This document shows positions 1 through 10,349 of a stretch of DNA of 64,000 nucleotides, one piece after another; positions within the stretch are counted from its first letter, which is position 1; each line of letters starts with the position of its first letter. The notes below the pieces were generated by a model that saw only the letters and a program-made list of their open reading frames with translations, was not told the DNA's origin and ran no database searches. A program made the position numbers and the translations under genes. The DNA is from Sabellastarte sp. h YS-2021 (Eukaryota > Annelida > Polychaeta > Sabellida > Sabellidae): assembly GCA_964017235.1 (NCBI GenBank), contig OZ024940.1, positions 30,746,573 to 30,810,572 on the forward strand, in the 5' to 3' direction.

Positions 1-320
1 GGGAGATCGCTACTATTTTACCTGTCGATGTTCGGATCGGAAAAATGTGAACAAAGATCGATGATTGCCGATCATGGAATCAAAAGTGTAAACCAGACCA
101 AAAAAAAAAAATCAAATATGAAATAAAATAAAGAAATGGACATAAGTCTCCACAAATATAACCAAAGTATAACGTAAAAGCTTTTGACAAACGTCTCCCT
201 CGCTCCATATCAGGCTTTATGTATCCTCACTAGTGATTGGCTAATTTTATGATCACCTTGACAACGGTGGGAAATCCCCAAAGGTGTTTTTCATATACTT
301 TTATAATTTTGCATTTACCA
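1..320. other. AT-rich non-coding flank or intron
   Basis: No exon with flanking splice signals is visible. The first 80 bases hold degenerate GATCG-rich sequence resembling the end of the hAT-like MITE family seen at 836-1254, too decayed to delimit. Confidence 0.4.
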
Positions 321-638
321 CTGTGGCCTAGCGGGTAACACACTTGTCTAGGAACTCAGAGGACATGAGTTCAATCCCAGGTACAGGCAGATACATAGTG
401 GCTCGGATGACCACTTAAAATGGCGGTCCTCTGTCATTGGGTCCTTTCCCCAGTGGCAGGCTAACGAACCTCAAGGACGTTGATAAATGGTCATCCTTGA
501 GCCTCTATCTTCCAGTTAGGGGAATGTCAGTTACTTGTGAGTTGGGGCTGTACCTGTACAGTCGGATTGGTTAAATTGCGCTTTGAGTCCTGTAGTATAT
601 GGAGATATTGCGCTGAGTATAAATGCATAATAATAATT
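321..638 (+). repeat. tRNA-headed SINE, second family
   Basis: The head shows an A-box-like TGGCCTAGCGGGT and, about 35 bases on, a B-box-like GAGTTCAATCCC, the internal RNA polymerase III promoter layout of tRNA-derived SINEs. The body continues to a TAATAATAATTT tail. Its body differs from the more common SINE family at 5.7-12.2 kb. No clean target-site duplication was found, so the ends are approximate. Confidence 0.6.
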
Positions 639-835
639 TACGGCTAATTTTGTGATTTTAACTGGTGAATGTACAAAATTATCACAAAATATGATTTTAT
701 TGTGTCAAAATGGCGACAAAGAAATAAGTTTAGCAACTATCGGTTGTGATTAAATTTTACCAACCATTGTTCGGCAATGAGCCAGCGAGCGATAATACCG
801 AAGTTTGTAAACATCGTCTCAGCACTAGTCATTAT

Positions 836-1254
836 TAGTGGGTGGACGATTAGACGAACGTTCGATCAATCGTCGGTGTCATGGTACAATCGCGTTCGGT
901 CACTGACAACTTCTAGAAATCGATTAAATCTTACCCTTCGTTATGTGTCTCAATATCCACGTATTTTTTATATTTTAAGCAGTTTTATAAACTTTCCTTT
1001 GATAAATTAATAGATTTCTCACGAATTTTGTGTTTGTTTATGACTACCGCCATATTTACCGGAAGTGGGTGCTTTTGGAAGATTCTAAATGTCGGAAACA
1101 CCGTTATTCTTACTGGAATGAAATATAATTCATCCCGAAAAGTGTTCATGATATACTGGCCAACAGTGGAGTAAAAAAGTCGATTATGGGTCGATCATCG
1201 GTCGGAAAAATGGACGAATAATCGACCTGAAAATTGAGGCGATTCCACTCACTA
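836..1254. mobile_element. hAT-like MITE, TAGTGGGTGG family
   Basis: A 419-bp non-coding element begins TAGTGGGTGGACGATTAG and ends with the inverted match CCACTCACTA. Flanking 8-bp direct repeats are GTCATTAT (828-835) and GTTATTAT (1255-1262), 7 of 8 identical, as expected for the 8-bp duplication of hAT transposases. It has no coding capacity and would depend on a transposase elsewhere. Relatives lie at 3117-3515, 14096-14455 and, in the opposite orientation, 40649-41071. Confidence 0.8.
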
Positions 1255-1598
1255 GTTATTATAAGTATAAAATTCTAAAAGCCCCAAAGTAGTGTGTTGT
1301 AACTTGAACCTAGACCAAGCTTTCAACAAGAGACACAGACACGTGATGTTGGGATTAACCATTAATTGTTCTTCTTTAAAAAATCTTTCAAAAAATGTTG
1401 TACAGAAATCCTGTATTGTTTAATGCTGGGGTTTTTTTTTAGCTATCATTGTTAATTTAGTATATACGTTTCTGCACAGTCATGTACATTTATATTTAAA
1501 AATTATCAATAAAAAAAAAAAAAAAAGACGAAATATTTAATTACATACTCTTAATTGTGAACAGCTTCTATTAATAAAAAAATAATAATAATAATAAC

Positions 1599-1968
1599 TA
1601 GGGGTGCGACGGTACCAGATTTTCTAGTCCGGGATTCCGTCAATGCAAAACCGTCCCGATTCCGGGATACCGAAAACGTTTGAGTTTCAGCATTTCCCCA
1701 ACCGAATAAACCTACAAACGGGAAGTGATTTTCCGTAATCCAAAACATGGCAGTTTTTCTCAAAGAAATCACTATAAATGTATTAAAATCTTACGAAATA
1801 TGAGGTAATAGTTCATAATTTCTTCAGATTCAGGTTTGGCATTTAATATTTTACCTTTCTCAATAATTATGCAAGCTGACATTCGAGATTCCGGTTGTTA
1901 AAAGTGGTCACGGTATTTCAGTAAACATGTCTTGATACCGGTATACCGCCACTACCGACTCACCCCTA
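1599..1968. mobile_element. hAT-like MITE, TAGGGGTG family
   Basis: A 370-bp element has termini TAGGGGTGCGACGG and, inverted, TTAGGGGTGAGTCGG. It is flanked by a perfect 8-bp duplication ATAATAAC (1591-1598 and 1969-1976). A relative in opposite orientation is at 15646-16411. Short open frames inside are chance. Confidence 0.85.
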
Positions 1969-2177
1969 ATAATAACTGTTTTATTAAGATGTTACCAAAT
2001 TTGCAACATCTTTTTTGTAGATGCAAACAATAGCAGCCACTATTGAAAATTGTCATTATAAAAGTGTTTGGGGGTGGGAGACTGGAGTGGGGGGGTAGGG
2101 CTGGTTATAAGTAGGGGGGGGGGGGGGGGCAGTTATGTTATTTCCCTACAATTGTCCTTTTATTTTTACTTTTTCAG

Positions 2178-2393
2178 AAAGCCTGGACGATTACGAGCTG
2201 ATCAGTTATGCCAGTGACACAGATCCTAATTCCATGCGAGGAAATTCCGGAGAGTTCCTGCTTAGCGAGCCAGCCCAGATTATCCACGACCGGATCTCCC
2301 TGACCGGATCTTTTGAGAAAATGGCCGCTAAGTTGGACATCCTCAAGATTTTGGATGTTCTAGACCTGGACAGAAACGAGCCAATGAAAGGGG
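2178..2393 (+). CDS. Host gene exon 1 (first visible), acidic region
   Basis: This 216-bp internal exon is preceded by TTTTTCAG and followed by donor GGG|GTATGG. It enters and leaves in phase 1. It encodes an acidic, partly helical segment beginning SLDDYELISYASDTDPNS and containing KMAAKLDILKILDVLDLD. Its last G plus AC from the next exon forms an Asp codon. I did not recognise a domain. It is the most 5' exon I could support; the start of the gene is not in view. The 96-residue open frame around it starts inside the intron, so that ATG is not a real start. Confidence 0.7.
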
Positions 2394-2673
2394 GTATGGA
2401 ATCTAATCTAATACAACACTTATAGTGCCTAATCTTGGGGCAAATATTTCCAAAGGCCCAAGAGACCAGTTTCATTTCTGCTATTGTGGTTTACAATAGA
2501 AATACAATGGTAATAAATAATAAAATTTGTAATGCACGATACAGTGATATAGTTTACAATAGGTTTAGGTTTTTAGTTCTTTATGGAACTTTGAACTTAT
2601 GTATTGTTGAAGCAAAGCAGTAATATCATCTGAATATATTGTAGTGTACTGACCATTACTCCTCTGTTGGCAG
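2394..2673 (+). other. Intron between host exons 1 and 2
   Basis: AT-rich sequence running from the GTATGG donor to the CTCTGTTGGCAG acceptor; no other feature seen. Confidence 0.6.
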
Positions 2674-2781
2674 ACAAACCACTGGATGATGTGACAGATG
2701 CAGACCAAGGTGCTCAAGAAGGTGCAGAAGTCAAACAGCTCATTGAGCCAGTGAAGGCTGAACCTACCCCAAAAACCCAGT
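2674..2781 (+). CDS. Host gene exon 2, member of a duplicated exon pair
   Basis: A 108-bp phase 1-1 exon lies between CTGTTGGCAG and donor GTGAGTG. It encodes DKPLDDVTDADQGAQEG followed by EVKQLIEPVKAEPTPKTQ, an acidic linker-like peptide. It is clearly related to the exon at 3800-3913 (shared pattern DADQG, VKQ-IEP and PKTQ), and the acceptor flank CTGTTGGCAG is also shared. As both are symmetric phase 1 exons, either can be skipped without breaking the frame. Confidence 0.7.
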
Positions 2782-3116
2782 GTGAGTGTTTATTTATTTT
2801 TTTTTTAAATTTTTTAAATTTTTTTTTTGCTAATTTTCAATCTATTGCCCAGTTTGATTGATTCCCAGTCATTCGTCGATCATCTGATGATTTGGGAGTG
2901 TTATCAACCATTCATCTTGCATTATTGTTTTGTTGGTCACTATAACCCAACAGACTGTCTGGTGCAATGGGCCAAAATGCATCCATCCAACCCCCCCACC
3001 CGCACCCCCGCCTCAAAAAAAAGGGGGGGGGGGGGGGGGCGTGGAACCGTCAGGGTTAATGTAGACTAGCCCAAACGAAGCCCAGGGGTAAAATGGGCTA
3101 TTCTGGGCTAGCCCTC

Positions 3117-3515
3117 TTGGTGATGGGAATCGCCTCCCAAGTTGCATGGTCGATTAATCGTTCATTTTTCCGAGCGATGGTCGAGCCATGATCGATTCCA
3201 TTGTTGGTTATATCATTAAACATATTTCGAGATGAAGTGTATGTTGATGCGGTAGAAATAACGGTGTTCCTATGTTTCGAATCTACGAAAATAGACCCAC
3301 TTCCTGTAAATAAGGCGGTAGATATAAACAAACCCAAAATTTGTAACAAATCTGTCAATTTGTTAAGGAAACTAGCTAAAATATCTAAAAATACATGTGG
3401 ATATTTAGGTACATATTAAAGAAAGGTAACTAAATATTACAAAATTTTTAGTGATAATGATGAATCTATGGGCACTACTTCCGGATCGATTATCGCTAAT
3501 ACAGTGAATTTCGAC
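3117..3515. mobile_element. Decayed hAT-like MITE of the 836-1254 family
   Basis: Sequence from GGGAATCGCCTC through CATTTTTCCGAGCGATGG follows the order of the copy at 40649-41071, but is heavily diverged and lacks clean ends. Upstream, 2990-3040 is a C-rich then G-rich low-complexity tract. The open frames here are not genes. Confidence 0.5.
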
Positions 3516-3799
3516 CGACCATTTGATGTCTGTAGGCAATCGTTCTACCACTAAGCCCTTCTGGCTAACCCATATACTAGCCTGGATTTAATCTGGGTTG
3601 GGGAAATATGGGCAACTACACCATAAAAAAAAATGGCTGCAGTCGGCAGACATAAACGCAAGATAATGTATTGACAATTCTCTTTCACTAAATAAAAAAA
3701 GTTTGGTAAAAAAGTGTTTGAATATTCAGTTATTGAATAGGCTTTGAGAAACTTCTGCTCAGTACAGTACTCTAAGTGACCATGCTGTTCTGTTGGCAG

Positions 3800-3913
3800 G
3801 CATACCACTGGTGAATGAGGCAGATGCAGACCAGGGTTTTGAACAAGGTGCAGACACAGCAGTGAAACAGATCATTGAGCCAATGATGTCACAGTCTGCC
3901 CCAAAAACCCAGG
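3800..3913 (+). CDS. Host gene exon 3, duplicate of exon 2
   Basis: A 114-bp phase 1-1 exon follows CTGTTGGCAG and ends AGG|GTGAGTC. It encodes IPLVNEADADQGFEQGAD followed by TAVKQIIEPMMSQSAPKTQ. The resemblance to exon 2 in peptide, length, phase and acceptor flank points to tandem exon duplication. Exons 2 and 3 may be used together or alternatively; the sequence alone cannot say. Confidence 0.7.
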
Positions 3914-4202
3914 GTGAGTCTGAAGTGTTGTTTTTTTTTTCATATTTGTGGGTCATGGCGTGCGTTTTGTGTGGCAAAGGTTCACAGTTCAGATTTCAAG
4001 AGAACTACCAAATAATACATCAGTTTTCCGCACATGCAATATGGCCGAAATCTAAGATCTTTTTCTCCTCAAAAAAAGACTGTCCCAGCTTAGCTCATAA
4101 ACTACCCCATGTTTCCGTGGTTATCAACTATGTCTGTGGAAAAATGGTTATTGAATTGGTTTATGATGTTGTACCTTGGACTCTGTCTTAGGCAGGGACT
4201 AG
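3914..4202 (+). other. Intron start, no feature seen
   Basis: A poly-T stretch and unique-looking sequence fill the space between the exon 3 donor and a MITE. Open frames on both strands have no splice or family support. Confidence 0.4.
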
Positions 4203-4581
4203 GTGGTGTTACGATCGAAAGTAAATATGGAAACCGGGTCCCGAAAACAAAAATTCGGCGGAAACTGGATTCGTTCGAATTAGTATACACCAAACTGCAG
4301 TCACACTTGAAAATCTTCTGCACGCGTACATGAACAATTACTTCAACTAAAATGCGGTTTATTTTTTGATAAAATCTGACATTTTGGATATTATTTCACT
4401 GTATATTGGCAAAATATTACACAAGTAAATCTTTTTAAGCGTTTTTGTGCAATATTTTATACGTTTGAGGTGTTAATATGTGACATTTCGGGAACCGGTT
4501 CTTGGACTTTGTGACCAGATTTCGTTTACGTTTATATGAATCGAATAGAAACCAACTATCCGGTTTGCCGTCTTTACCACT
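4203..4581. mobile_element. Probable hAT-like MITE
   Basis: Flanking 8-mers GGGACTAG (4195-4202) and AGGACTAG (4582-4589) match at 7 of 8 positions. The inner ends GTGGTGTTACG and, inverted, AGTGGTAAAG form a weak terminal inverted repeat. Non-coding. Confidence 0.5.
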
Positions 4582-4855
4582 AGGACTAGGTGCTATAAAA
4601 GTATAAAATAGTGTCAGCTATGCAGTGAGATTTGTGACAAACGGCCATTTTTTGAGCACTGACCGATTTTTTTGCGTGAATCTACAAAGTGCCGAAGACT
4701 TAAAAGGTCATGTACTTTAAATATGATTCATTTGTTGAAATTCTTCATGTAGAAGTGTTCATCTCATTTTATTGAAAACTAAAATGGCATTCGTAGAGCC
4801 CCAGACCTCTGCCAGGGGCTAATTCCAAAAATTTGAGATTTGTCTTTGTGTCCAG

Positions 4856-5387
4856 TAGGGCTGCAAGCGAGCCCGAAAATGCGCCTCGATTCCTCGTTTT
4901 AGAAGAATCGATTCGGACTCGGTTAATCGCTTGATTATCGCCCACGAAATAAACTGCTTCATATTTTGACATATCACGCCTTATAAAATGGTTACAAACC
5001 ACACAACAGGAAGGAATTTTGATAATTTATTGAATTTTGGGGAAAAGACGCTTTTATAATGCAAAATATTAGAAACTGTAACCATCCTTATATTGCGAGA
5101 TTTGAGGCGTCTTCGAAATACGTTATAATAAAATGCCATCTTATAAAACGTTGTTACACAAAGAATTAAAGCTTGCAAATACTTAAAATATATAAATATT
5201 GAAATGGAAATGCCTTATATTAGTAAAATATATAAAAATATTCATATATTTGAAGAAAAAATAGAATTTTGTGGTAGATTTTACATCTATGTTTAGTTGT
5301 TTTCGAAGATCCGGTTCACTTTTCTTGCCTCGAGTATTTAACTGAATCGTTTCGCTTCCGAGTAACCGAAGAATCGTTGCAGCCTTA
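4856..5387. mobile_element. hAT-like MITE, TAGGGCTGCAA family
   Basis: A 532-bp element runs from TAGGGCTGCAAGCG to GTTGCAGCCTTA (inverted match) and is bounded by a perfect 8-bp duplication GTGTCCAG (4848-4855 and 5388-5395). It carries no transposase. Confidence 0.88.
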
Positions 5388-5395
5388 GTGTCCAG

Positions 5396-5688
5396 AATTA
5401 TGGATGGGTTGGTTGGCTGGCCTGCTGTCTTGGTATTGAGAGCATTTTACTGAAATACTGTGATGTAAGTTTACAACCGCCACTTCGCTTGCCAACACTT
5501 TATAATGGAAGGAAGAGTTCAAATATTAGAAACATAACCAAAATCTGAAGACGTTATAACCTTTTGTCCCATATTTTCATGTATTTGCGGGCTTTTATAG
5601 CGATTATGTTGAGCAGAACTGCCATGTTTTGGTTGCAACACCTTATAACCTCAATCTCGCTTGTCAGCTCATATAATTGAAGGAAAAC
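5396..5688. repeat. Fragment of a repeat shared with 10350-10760 and 18155-18355
   Basis: The order GGTATTGAGAGCATTTTACTGAA, then AATGGAAGGAAGAGTT, recurs in the other two places with divergence. It is probably a decayed MITE; the ends are not defined. Confidence 0.4.
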
Positions 5689-5703
5689 TGAAAATATTGG
5701 GGG

Positions 5704-5939
5704 GGGGCCACGGTGGCAGAGTGGTAACACTCTCGCCTCCCACCTCTGAGGTCGGGGGTTCGATCCCCATGACGGCCTTAAGTGGGAAAGCTGGTAGTTG
5801 CTTGCCATTGGTCGGCAGTTTACAGTACACAACCCTAGCGAACTCTATGTACTGGTTTCCTCTGCCCTTCCAACTACCCGTCGTGATATGACCTGTACAG
5901 TGTTGAAAGCGACGTAAAACCCCCAAATAAATAAATAAA
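5704..5939 (+). repeat. Full-length tRNA-headed SINE with 13-bp target duplication
   Basis: The head GGCCACGGTGGCAGAGTGG with A-box and the GGGTTCGATCCCC B-box are those of a tRNA gene. The body ends GTTGAAAGCGACGTAAAACC followed by an (AAAT)n tail. A 13-bp direct repeat TGAAAATATTGGG flanks it (5689-5701 and 5940-5952), the signature of LINE-mediated insertion. Six copies or fragments of this family lie between 5.7 and 12.2 kb. Confidence 0.9.
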
Positions 5940-6146
5940 TGAAAATATTGGGAACAAACAAGAAATCTGAAAAAATGGCAAATTTTTATCCCTTATTTTG
6001 TGCATTTGGAGGACTTTTACTGCGATTTCAGCTAAAAATCAGAAAGTTTAAAGGTCATTTAAAAAAATATATATTTCTTTAGCTGTGTTCACCAGATTCC
6101 TGTGAATATATTTTTTCCATCTTTGAGGAGCTATCACATTGCAGTG

Positions 6147-6296
6147 TTTATAACCTTATTCTATAATGTCCTCAATTGTAACAAATCTATACTGGTGCAT
6201 TGTAGACCTGTGTTTGCATTTACTGAATCATCACATGCACAGTTTAACATAATGCTGAATATTAATGGAATGACATTGGGTGGGTGGGGGGGGGGG
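6147..6296 (+). repeat. Segment duplicated at 7804-7955
   Basis: About 150 bases from GTGTTTATAACCTTATTC to AATGGAATGACATTGGGTG recur at 7804-7955 with small differences, and both copies lead directly into a SINE. The SINE was therefore probably carried with the segment. Confidence 0.8.
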
Positions 6297-6515
6297 GGGG
6301 CACGGCGGCAGAGTGGTAACACCCTCGCCTCCCACCTCTGAGATTGGGGTTCCTGGCCTGTGACCTCAAGTGGGAAAGCTGGTAGTTGCTTGCCGTTGGG
6401 GTTTACAGTACAGAACATTGACCAACTGTATGTACTGGTTTCCTCTGCCCACAAAACTACCCGTCCTGATATCACCTATATATTGTTGAAAGCAACGTAA
6501 AACCCCAATAAACAA
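6297..6515 (+). repeat. tRNA-headed SINE copy
   Basis: Same family as 5704-5939: CACGGCGGCAGAGTGGTAAC head and GTTGAAAGCAACGTAAAACC tail, with a somewhat eroded B-box and a short internal deletion around 6390. Confidence 0.8.
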
Positions 6516-6942
6516 ATTTGAAAGATCACATACATGATGTATACTGCGTCAAAGGAAACATTACTTCAGTGGAAACTAGGGAAATCATCATTTACTAGCA
6601 TTTTATTACAGATCTCAGGGATTTCAATAATATTACTGGAAGAGTATATTTCAATATATGGTAGCTAAGTTGAGGCAATCTTTTTTTTTTTTTTTTTTTC
6701 AAAATATTGCCAATTTCCTAAAATGGAAATTTAGCCTGAATTATTTAGGGAATATAAAAACCACTTTTACAGAAGATATAGATATAGGGATGCAAGCGAT
6801 TAAATGTCAAGAAGTTGCTAACCATTTTTCCAATGAGAGCTGTTCCTTGGGATTTCTTGATAAAAAGATTGAGCTCTATCAAAAGTCTTCTCAAAAGTCT
6901 GATTATAAATAAGATGTTTTTTTGTTTTTTTTTCTCCAACAG

Positions 6943-7164
6943 AGAAAACTTGGGCTGAGGCCGTCAAACAAGATGGCCGCCATTCTGATAAACAGACCTT
7001 CTTATCTACAAAAGTTGATGAAGTAGTTTCAAAACCGGATCAAGACGTCAGTAACTCTCTCAAAGAAACTTCAACAGCCAAGGATGGGGGTTGTTGCTTT
7101 GAAAATGAAGAGAGAAGACCAAAGGTTATTGGAACAGAAAAGGAGCTTGGGAAGGTTATTGAAG
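6943..7164 (+). CDS. Host gene exon 4
   Basis: A 222-bp exon follows TTTCTCCAACAG and ends GAAG|GTACCT, again phase 1-1. It encodes a polar, lysine- and glutamate-rich segment beginning EKTWAEAVKQDGRHSDKQ and ending VIGTEKELGKVIE. A CC pair (GGCCFENEE) lies in the middle. No domain was recognised. The symmetric phase matches exons 1-3, so this 5' part of the gene looks built from interchangeable phase 1 exons encoding a disordered acidic region. Confidence 0.7.
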
Positions 7165-7279
7165 GTACCTATAAGATATTATTGATTGATTGATTGATTG
7201 AATCGATTGATTGAGTTGGTGTCCAAATTCTGTACTGAAAAAAAAAGGCGTGACAAGTTTGCAGACAGGTGTGGTAGGC

Positions 7280-7678
7280 TAGTACTGGGACGAGTTGACG
7301 GAAACTCGAGTTGCAACTCGATGGGCGATAATTAGGAGTCACATCGATCTGCGCTAGTGAAGCTCGAGTTTTTGAAAACATCAATACTTTCACCATCTAA
7401 GGCTGACACTTCACCAAAACAATAGAAATATCTGAAATTTTCAAAAATATATTGCATTTTTACTTTATTCTGGCTTAAATCAATGAAGATTTAACTTAAA
7501 TTATATCGCGAAAGCCCATTTCCAGTTCCAAGTTTTGCCTCATGTACGGTCATGTAAAATATTTTCGCCATATTAAGGCCTAACAAACGAAATACTTTAT
7601 CCCGAAAATTACTGGAGTTCAACCCGCTTCTAACAAGTGATGCTCGATCTGCCATTTAAGCTGCCGATCCCACCACTA
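7280..7678. mobile_element. hAT-like MITE, TAGTACTGGGA family
   Basis: The ends TAGTACTGGGACGAG and, inverted, TAGTGGTGGGATCGG bound 399 bases. The flanks GTGGTAGGC (left) and GTGGTAGC (right) are alike except for one extra base. Non-coding. Confidence 0.65.
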
Positions 7679-7726
7679 GTGGTAGCCCCCTTTAAATTAG
7701 AGCATTTTTTCAAATATGTTGAGATA

Positions 7727-7806
7727 GGGGCCACGGTGGCAGAGTGATAACACTCTCACCTCCCACCTCTGAGGCCGGGGTTCGATTCCCGGCACGGCCG
7801 CAAGTG
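7727..7806 (+). repeat. SINE head, broken at the AAGTG motif
   Basis: A tRNA-like head with an excellent B-box (GGTTCGATTCCCGG) stops at CAAGTG, where the duplicated segment 7804-7955 starts with GTGTTTATAACC. The join lies inside the SINE body, so the segment arrived by recombination or insertion at this point. Confidence 0.75.
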
Positions 7807-7955
7807 TTTATAACCTTATTCAATTCTATAATGTCCTCAATTGTAACAAATCTATACTGGTGCATTGTAGACCTGTGTTTGTATTTACTGAATCATCACA
7901 TGTACTATTTGACATAATATTGAATATTAATGGAATGACATTGGGTGGGGGGGGT
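7804..7955 (+). repeat. Second copy of the 6147-6296 segment
   Basis: Near-copy of 6147-6296, differing by a five-base insertion (CAATT) and scattered substitutions; it leads into the SINE at 7956. Confidence 0.8.
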
Positions 7956-8251
7956 GACGAGCATGGTGGCAGAGTGGTAACACTCTCCCCTCCCACCTCT
8001 GAGATTGGGGTTCCTGGCACGACGAGCATGGTGGCAGAGTGGTAACACTCTCCCCTCCCACCTCTGAGATTGGGGTTCCTGGCACGACTTCAAGTGGGAA
8101 AGCTGGTAGTTGCTTACCGTTGGTCGGCAGTTTACAGTACAGAACCCTAGCGAACTGTATGTACTGGTTTCCTCTGCCCTTCCAACTACCCGTCGTGATA
8201 TGACCTGTACAGTGTTGAAAGCGACGTTAAACCCCAAATAAATTAATAAAA
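7956..8251 (+). repeat. SINE with a perfectly duplicated 65-bp tRNA head
   Basis: The head from GACGAGCATGGTGGC to GGGGTTCCTGGCAC occurs twice in tandem without a mismatch (7956-8020 and 8021-8085), then the usual body and tail follow (GTTGAAAGCGACGTTAAACC). Perfect identity means the head doubling is recent relative to the SINE. Confidence 0.88.
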
Positions 8252-8603
8252 ATCAAATATGTTTAGAAGGTTTCTCTACTTGGATTTCTTGGCCATTTCT
8301 GCAAAGCTTTTAATGCAAAAAAAAAATAAATAAATAAATGAAAACGTCTGTGAAAAAGCTCTGTAAAAATAATTTTCTATGAATATATATATCTTGTGTG
8401 TAGGTTACATAGTTGAAGAAGTATTAACAACAATTCCTCACTTGTTGATGAATTTAAAATGCCAATTATGCACATAGTAATAGGTGCTAAATGCAACAAA
8501 ATGTGTCCTGATCTGTACACGCATGCACACACACATACACCCCATTTAGTCCAAATACAGTGTTTTGGGTAATAGAAATATGTGTACCCTATTATTCTCC
8601 CAG

Positions 8604-8731
8604 GAAACAGGAAGCCATCTGACTTTAAGGACATGAACAACAACGTGGAAAGGTCGCTGGTCCCTTACCGCGGGTCGGGAAGTCTGGCACCAGTCTACAA
8701 CGCATTCTGGCAGTCACACGTCATTCATGAG
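8604..8731 (+). CDS. Host gene exon 5
   Basis: A 128-bp exon follows ATTCTCCCAG and ends CATGAG|GTAAAG. It enters in phase 1 and leaves in phase 0, where the run of symmetric phase 1 exons ends. It encodes RKPSDFKDMNNNVERSLVP, then YRGSGSLAPVYNAFWQSHV and IHE. Codons here are GC-richer than the surrounding intron. No domain recognised. Confidence 0.72.
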
Positions 8732-8820
8732 GTAAAGAATAAATAAAATGTGCAATGCAAACTGCTTCGGAGTTTATGTCGTTTCAAACTCACAGTTAAT
8801 ATTCTTTATATAAATTCATG

Positions 8821-9050
8821 GGGGCCACGGTGTCGAGTGGTAACACTCTCGCCTCCCACCTCTTGAGATCAGTGTTCAAATCCTGCCCTGACCTCAAGTT
8901 GGAAAGCTGGTAGTTGCTTGCCATTGGTCGGCAGTTTACAGTACAGAAACCTTGACACCAACTGTATGTAGTGGTTTCCTCTGCCCAGAGAACTACCCCT
9001 CGTGATATGACCTGTACAGTGTTGAAAGTGACGTAAAACCCCAAATAAAA
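8821..9050 (+). repeat. tRNA-headed SINE copy
   Basis: Same family as 5704-5939. The head GGGGCCACGGTGTCGAGTGG and tail GTTGAAAGTGACGTAAAACC are present; the B-box is degraded (GTGTTCAAATCC). Confidence 0.8.
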
Positions 9051-9368
9051 TATCATACATATTCAGTTATTAGATAACATGTTTGCAGGATTACAAGTTC
9101 TCGCCAGTTCTGCTATTCGCTCTCGTGAGCACCTCCTGGCCCATGTAACCAAATATTTGCATAATTTCGAGATGGACATTTATGACAAAAATTCCGCAAA
9201 AGTCAATCTGGGTTCTGAAGTTCTAGTCCACATGAACTGGAAATAAATTGTGATTAATGAAAACAAATGTTTCCACAATAAAATGCGAAATAACTGCTAA
9301 AATGGATATGCCGGATATAAAATAATGTTTACCTCAAAGCAATTTACTAGCACTTCATTAGCAATATC

Positions 9369-9442
<74 letters not shown>

Positions 9443-9573
9443 AGGCTTATGAAGCCATGGGCGATACAGAGGTCGCCACCTGTAGTTCGCAGCTTACAAG
9501 CCTTCGAAACACATTGGAACAGTGATTAATTTCTATATATTCTCTTATTAGATTTACCTTTTTTTTTCACCAG
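9051..9573 (+). other. Intron with long T-run followed by G-run
   Basis: Mostly AT-rich intron. At about 9375-9443 some 35 T are followed by about 33 G-rich bases. No gene is seen. Confidence 0.6.
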
Positions 9574-9762
9574 CGTCTCAAATCCCTACCGGTTCCATTT
9601 GTGGTTCCAACCGCCCGCGGCGGCCTCAAGATGCGCTGCCAGTCCTGCCACCGCAGGAAACAGGAAGTCAGGCAACTGCAGGAGAAAGCGGGCACCAGCG
9701 CCTGCAAGTACGGGCAACTGAGACGAGAGTTCAATGGCTTGCAGCTTGCACTGGACACAAAG
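9574..9762 (+). CDS. Host gene exon 6, start of the coiled-coil part
   Basis: A 189-bp phase 0-0 exon lies between TTTTTTTCACCAG and AAAG|GTAAAG and encodes 63 residues. It opens RLKSLPVPFVVPTARGG, carries a CxxC pair in KMRCQSCHRRK, then shifts to heptad-like helix (EVRQLQEKAGTSACKYGQL, then REFNGLQLALDTK). The CxxCH pair is too isolated to call a zinc finger. Exons 6-11 read through as one continuous helical stretch. Confidence 0.78.
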
Positions 9763-9908
9763 GTAAAGTTTATTTTGCAGAAATCTATTGTTTCAATGTT
9801 TTTTAGAAAATATTTTATGTCTAGAAGAGTACTCGGAGAGCACAGATCTCCTCCAAGCAGCTAGTCTAGTAGACGGACCAGTTCTAAAAATCCAATGCGG
9901 CTTCTGGG

Positions 9909-10300
9909 TAGGGGTGTTGCGGTAGTACCGGTATCGTCGGTACGGTAAATAAATCACTACAAACCGTCATAAATTCAGCTACCGGTTTTCCGCTTAAAGG
10001 TCAATGTAAAGTAATTTTACTAACCTCACACACAAAATAAATGTCATAATCCACTTTTCGTTGCTTTTTACTGTAAAACAACAACCATAATGAGCGATAA
10101 TTCAAAGCAAAACCACAGTTTGTCGATTAGCCAATCAGAATCGAGGACACATCTGTGTCATGTTAGCAGAATTTCCTGATTAAAGTATGGAAACTATTTG
10201 GTTCTCATGTTTTGTCGAATAAGAGACGGTTAACCGGTAACCGACCGGGAAGTGCCAGACGTGAAACCGGAAGGGAAAAATCGCTACCGCAACACCCCTA
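9909..10300. mobile_element. hAT-like MITE with perfect 16-bp inverted ends
   Basis: Both ends are TAGGGGTGTTGCGGTA in inverted orientation, with a perfect 8-bp duplication CTTCTGGG (9901-9908 and 10301-10308). The 392-bp body is non-coding. A close relative lies at 13634-14023. Confidence 0.92.
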
Positions 10301-10349
10301 CTTCTGGGGCTTTGAAACTGAACAAACTCCGTGTAAATTTCATATACTT

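Noticed and set aside
777-1010. 77-residue open frame
   Set aside because: Lies across the start of a hAT-like MITE; no coding signal.
5704-5780. tRNA gene
   Set aside because: A and B boxes are tRNA-like, but the sequence is the head of a SINE with body, tail and target duplication, and other copies repeat it.
6773-6912. Possible alternative terminal exon after TTTTACAG, open for about 46 codons
   Set aside because: It has an acceptor-like start but no donor and ends in TAA; composition is AT-rich, unlike the supported exons. No family support, so not called.
9574-9762. Zinc finger in host exon 6
   Set aside because: Only one CxxCH group is visible, with no second pair at a usual distance.
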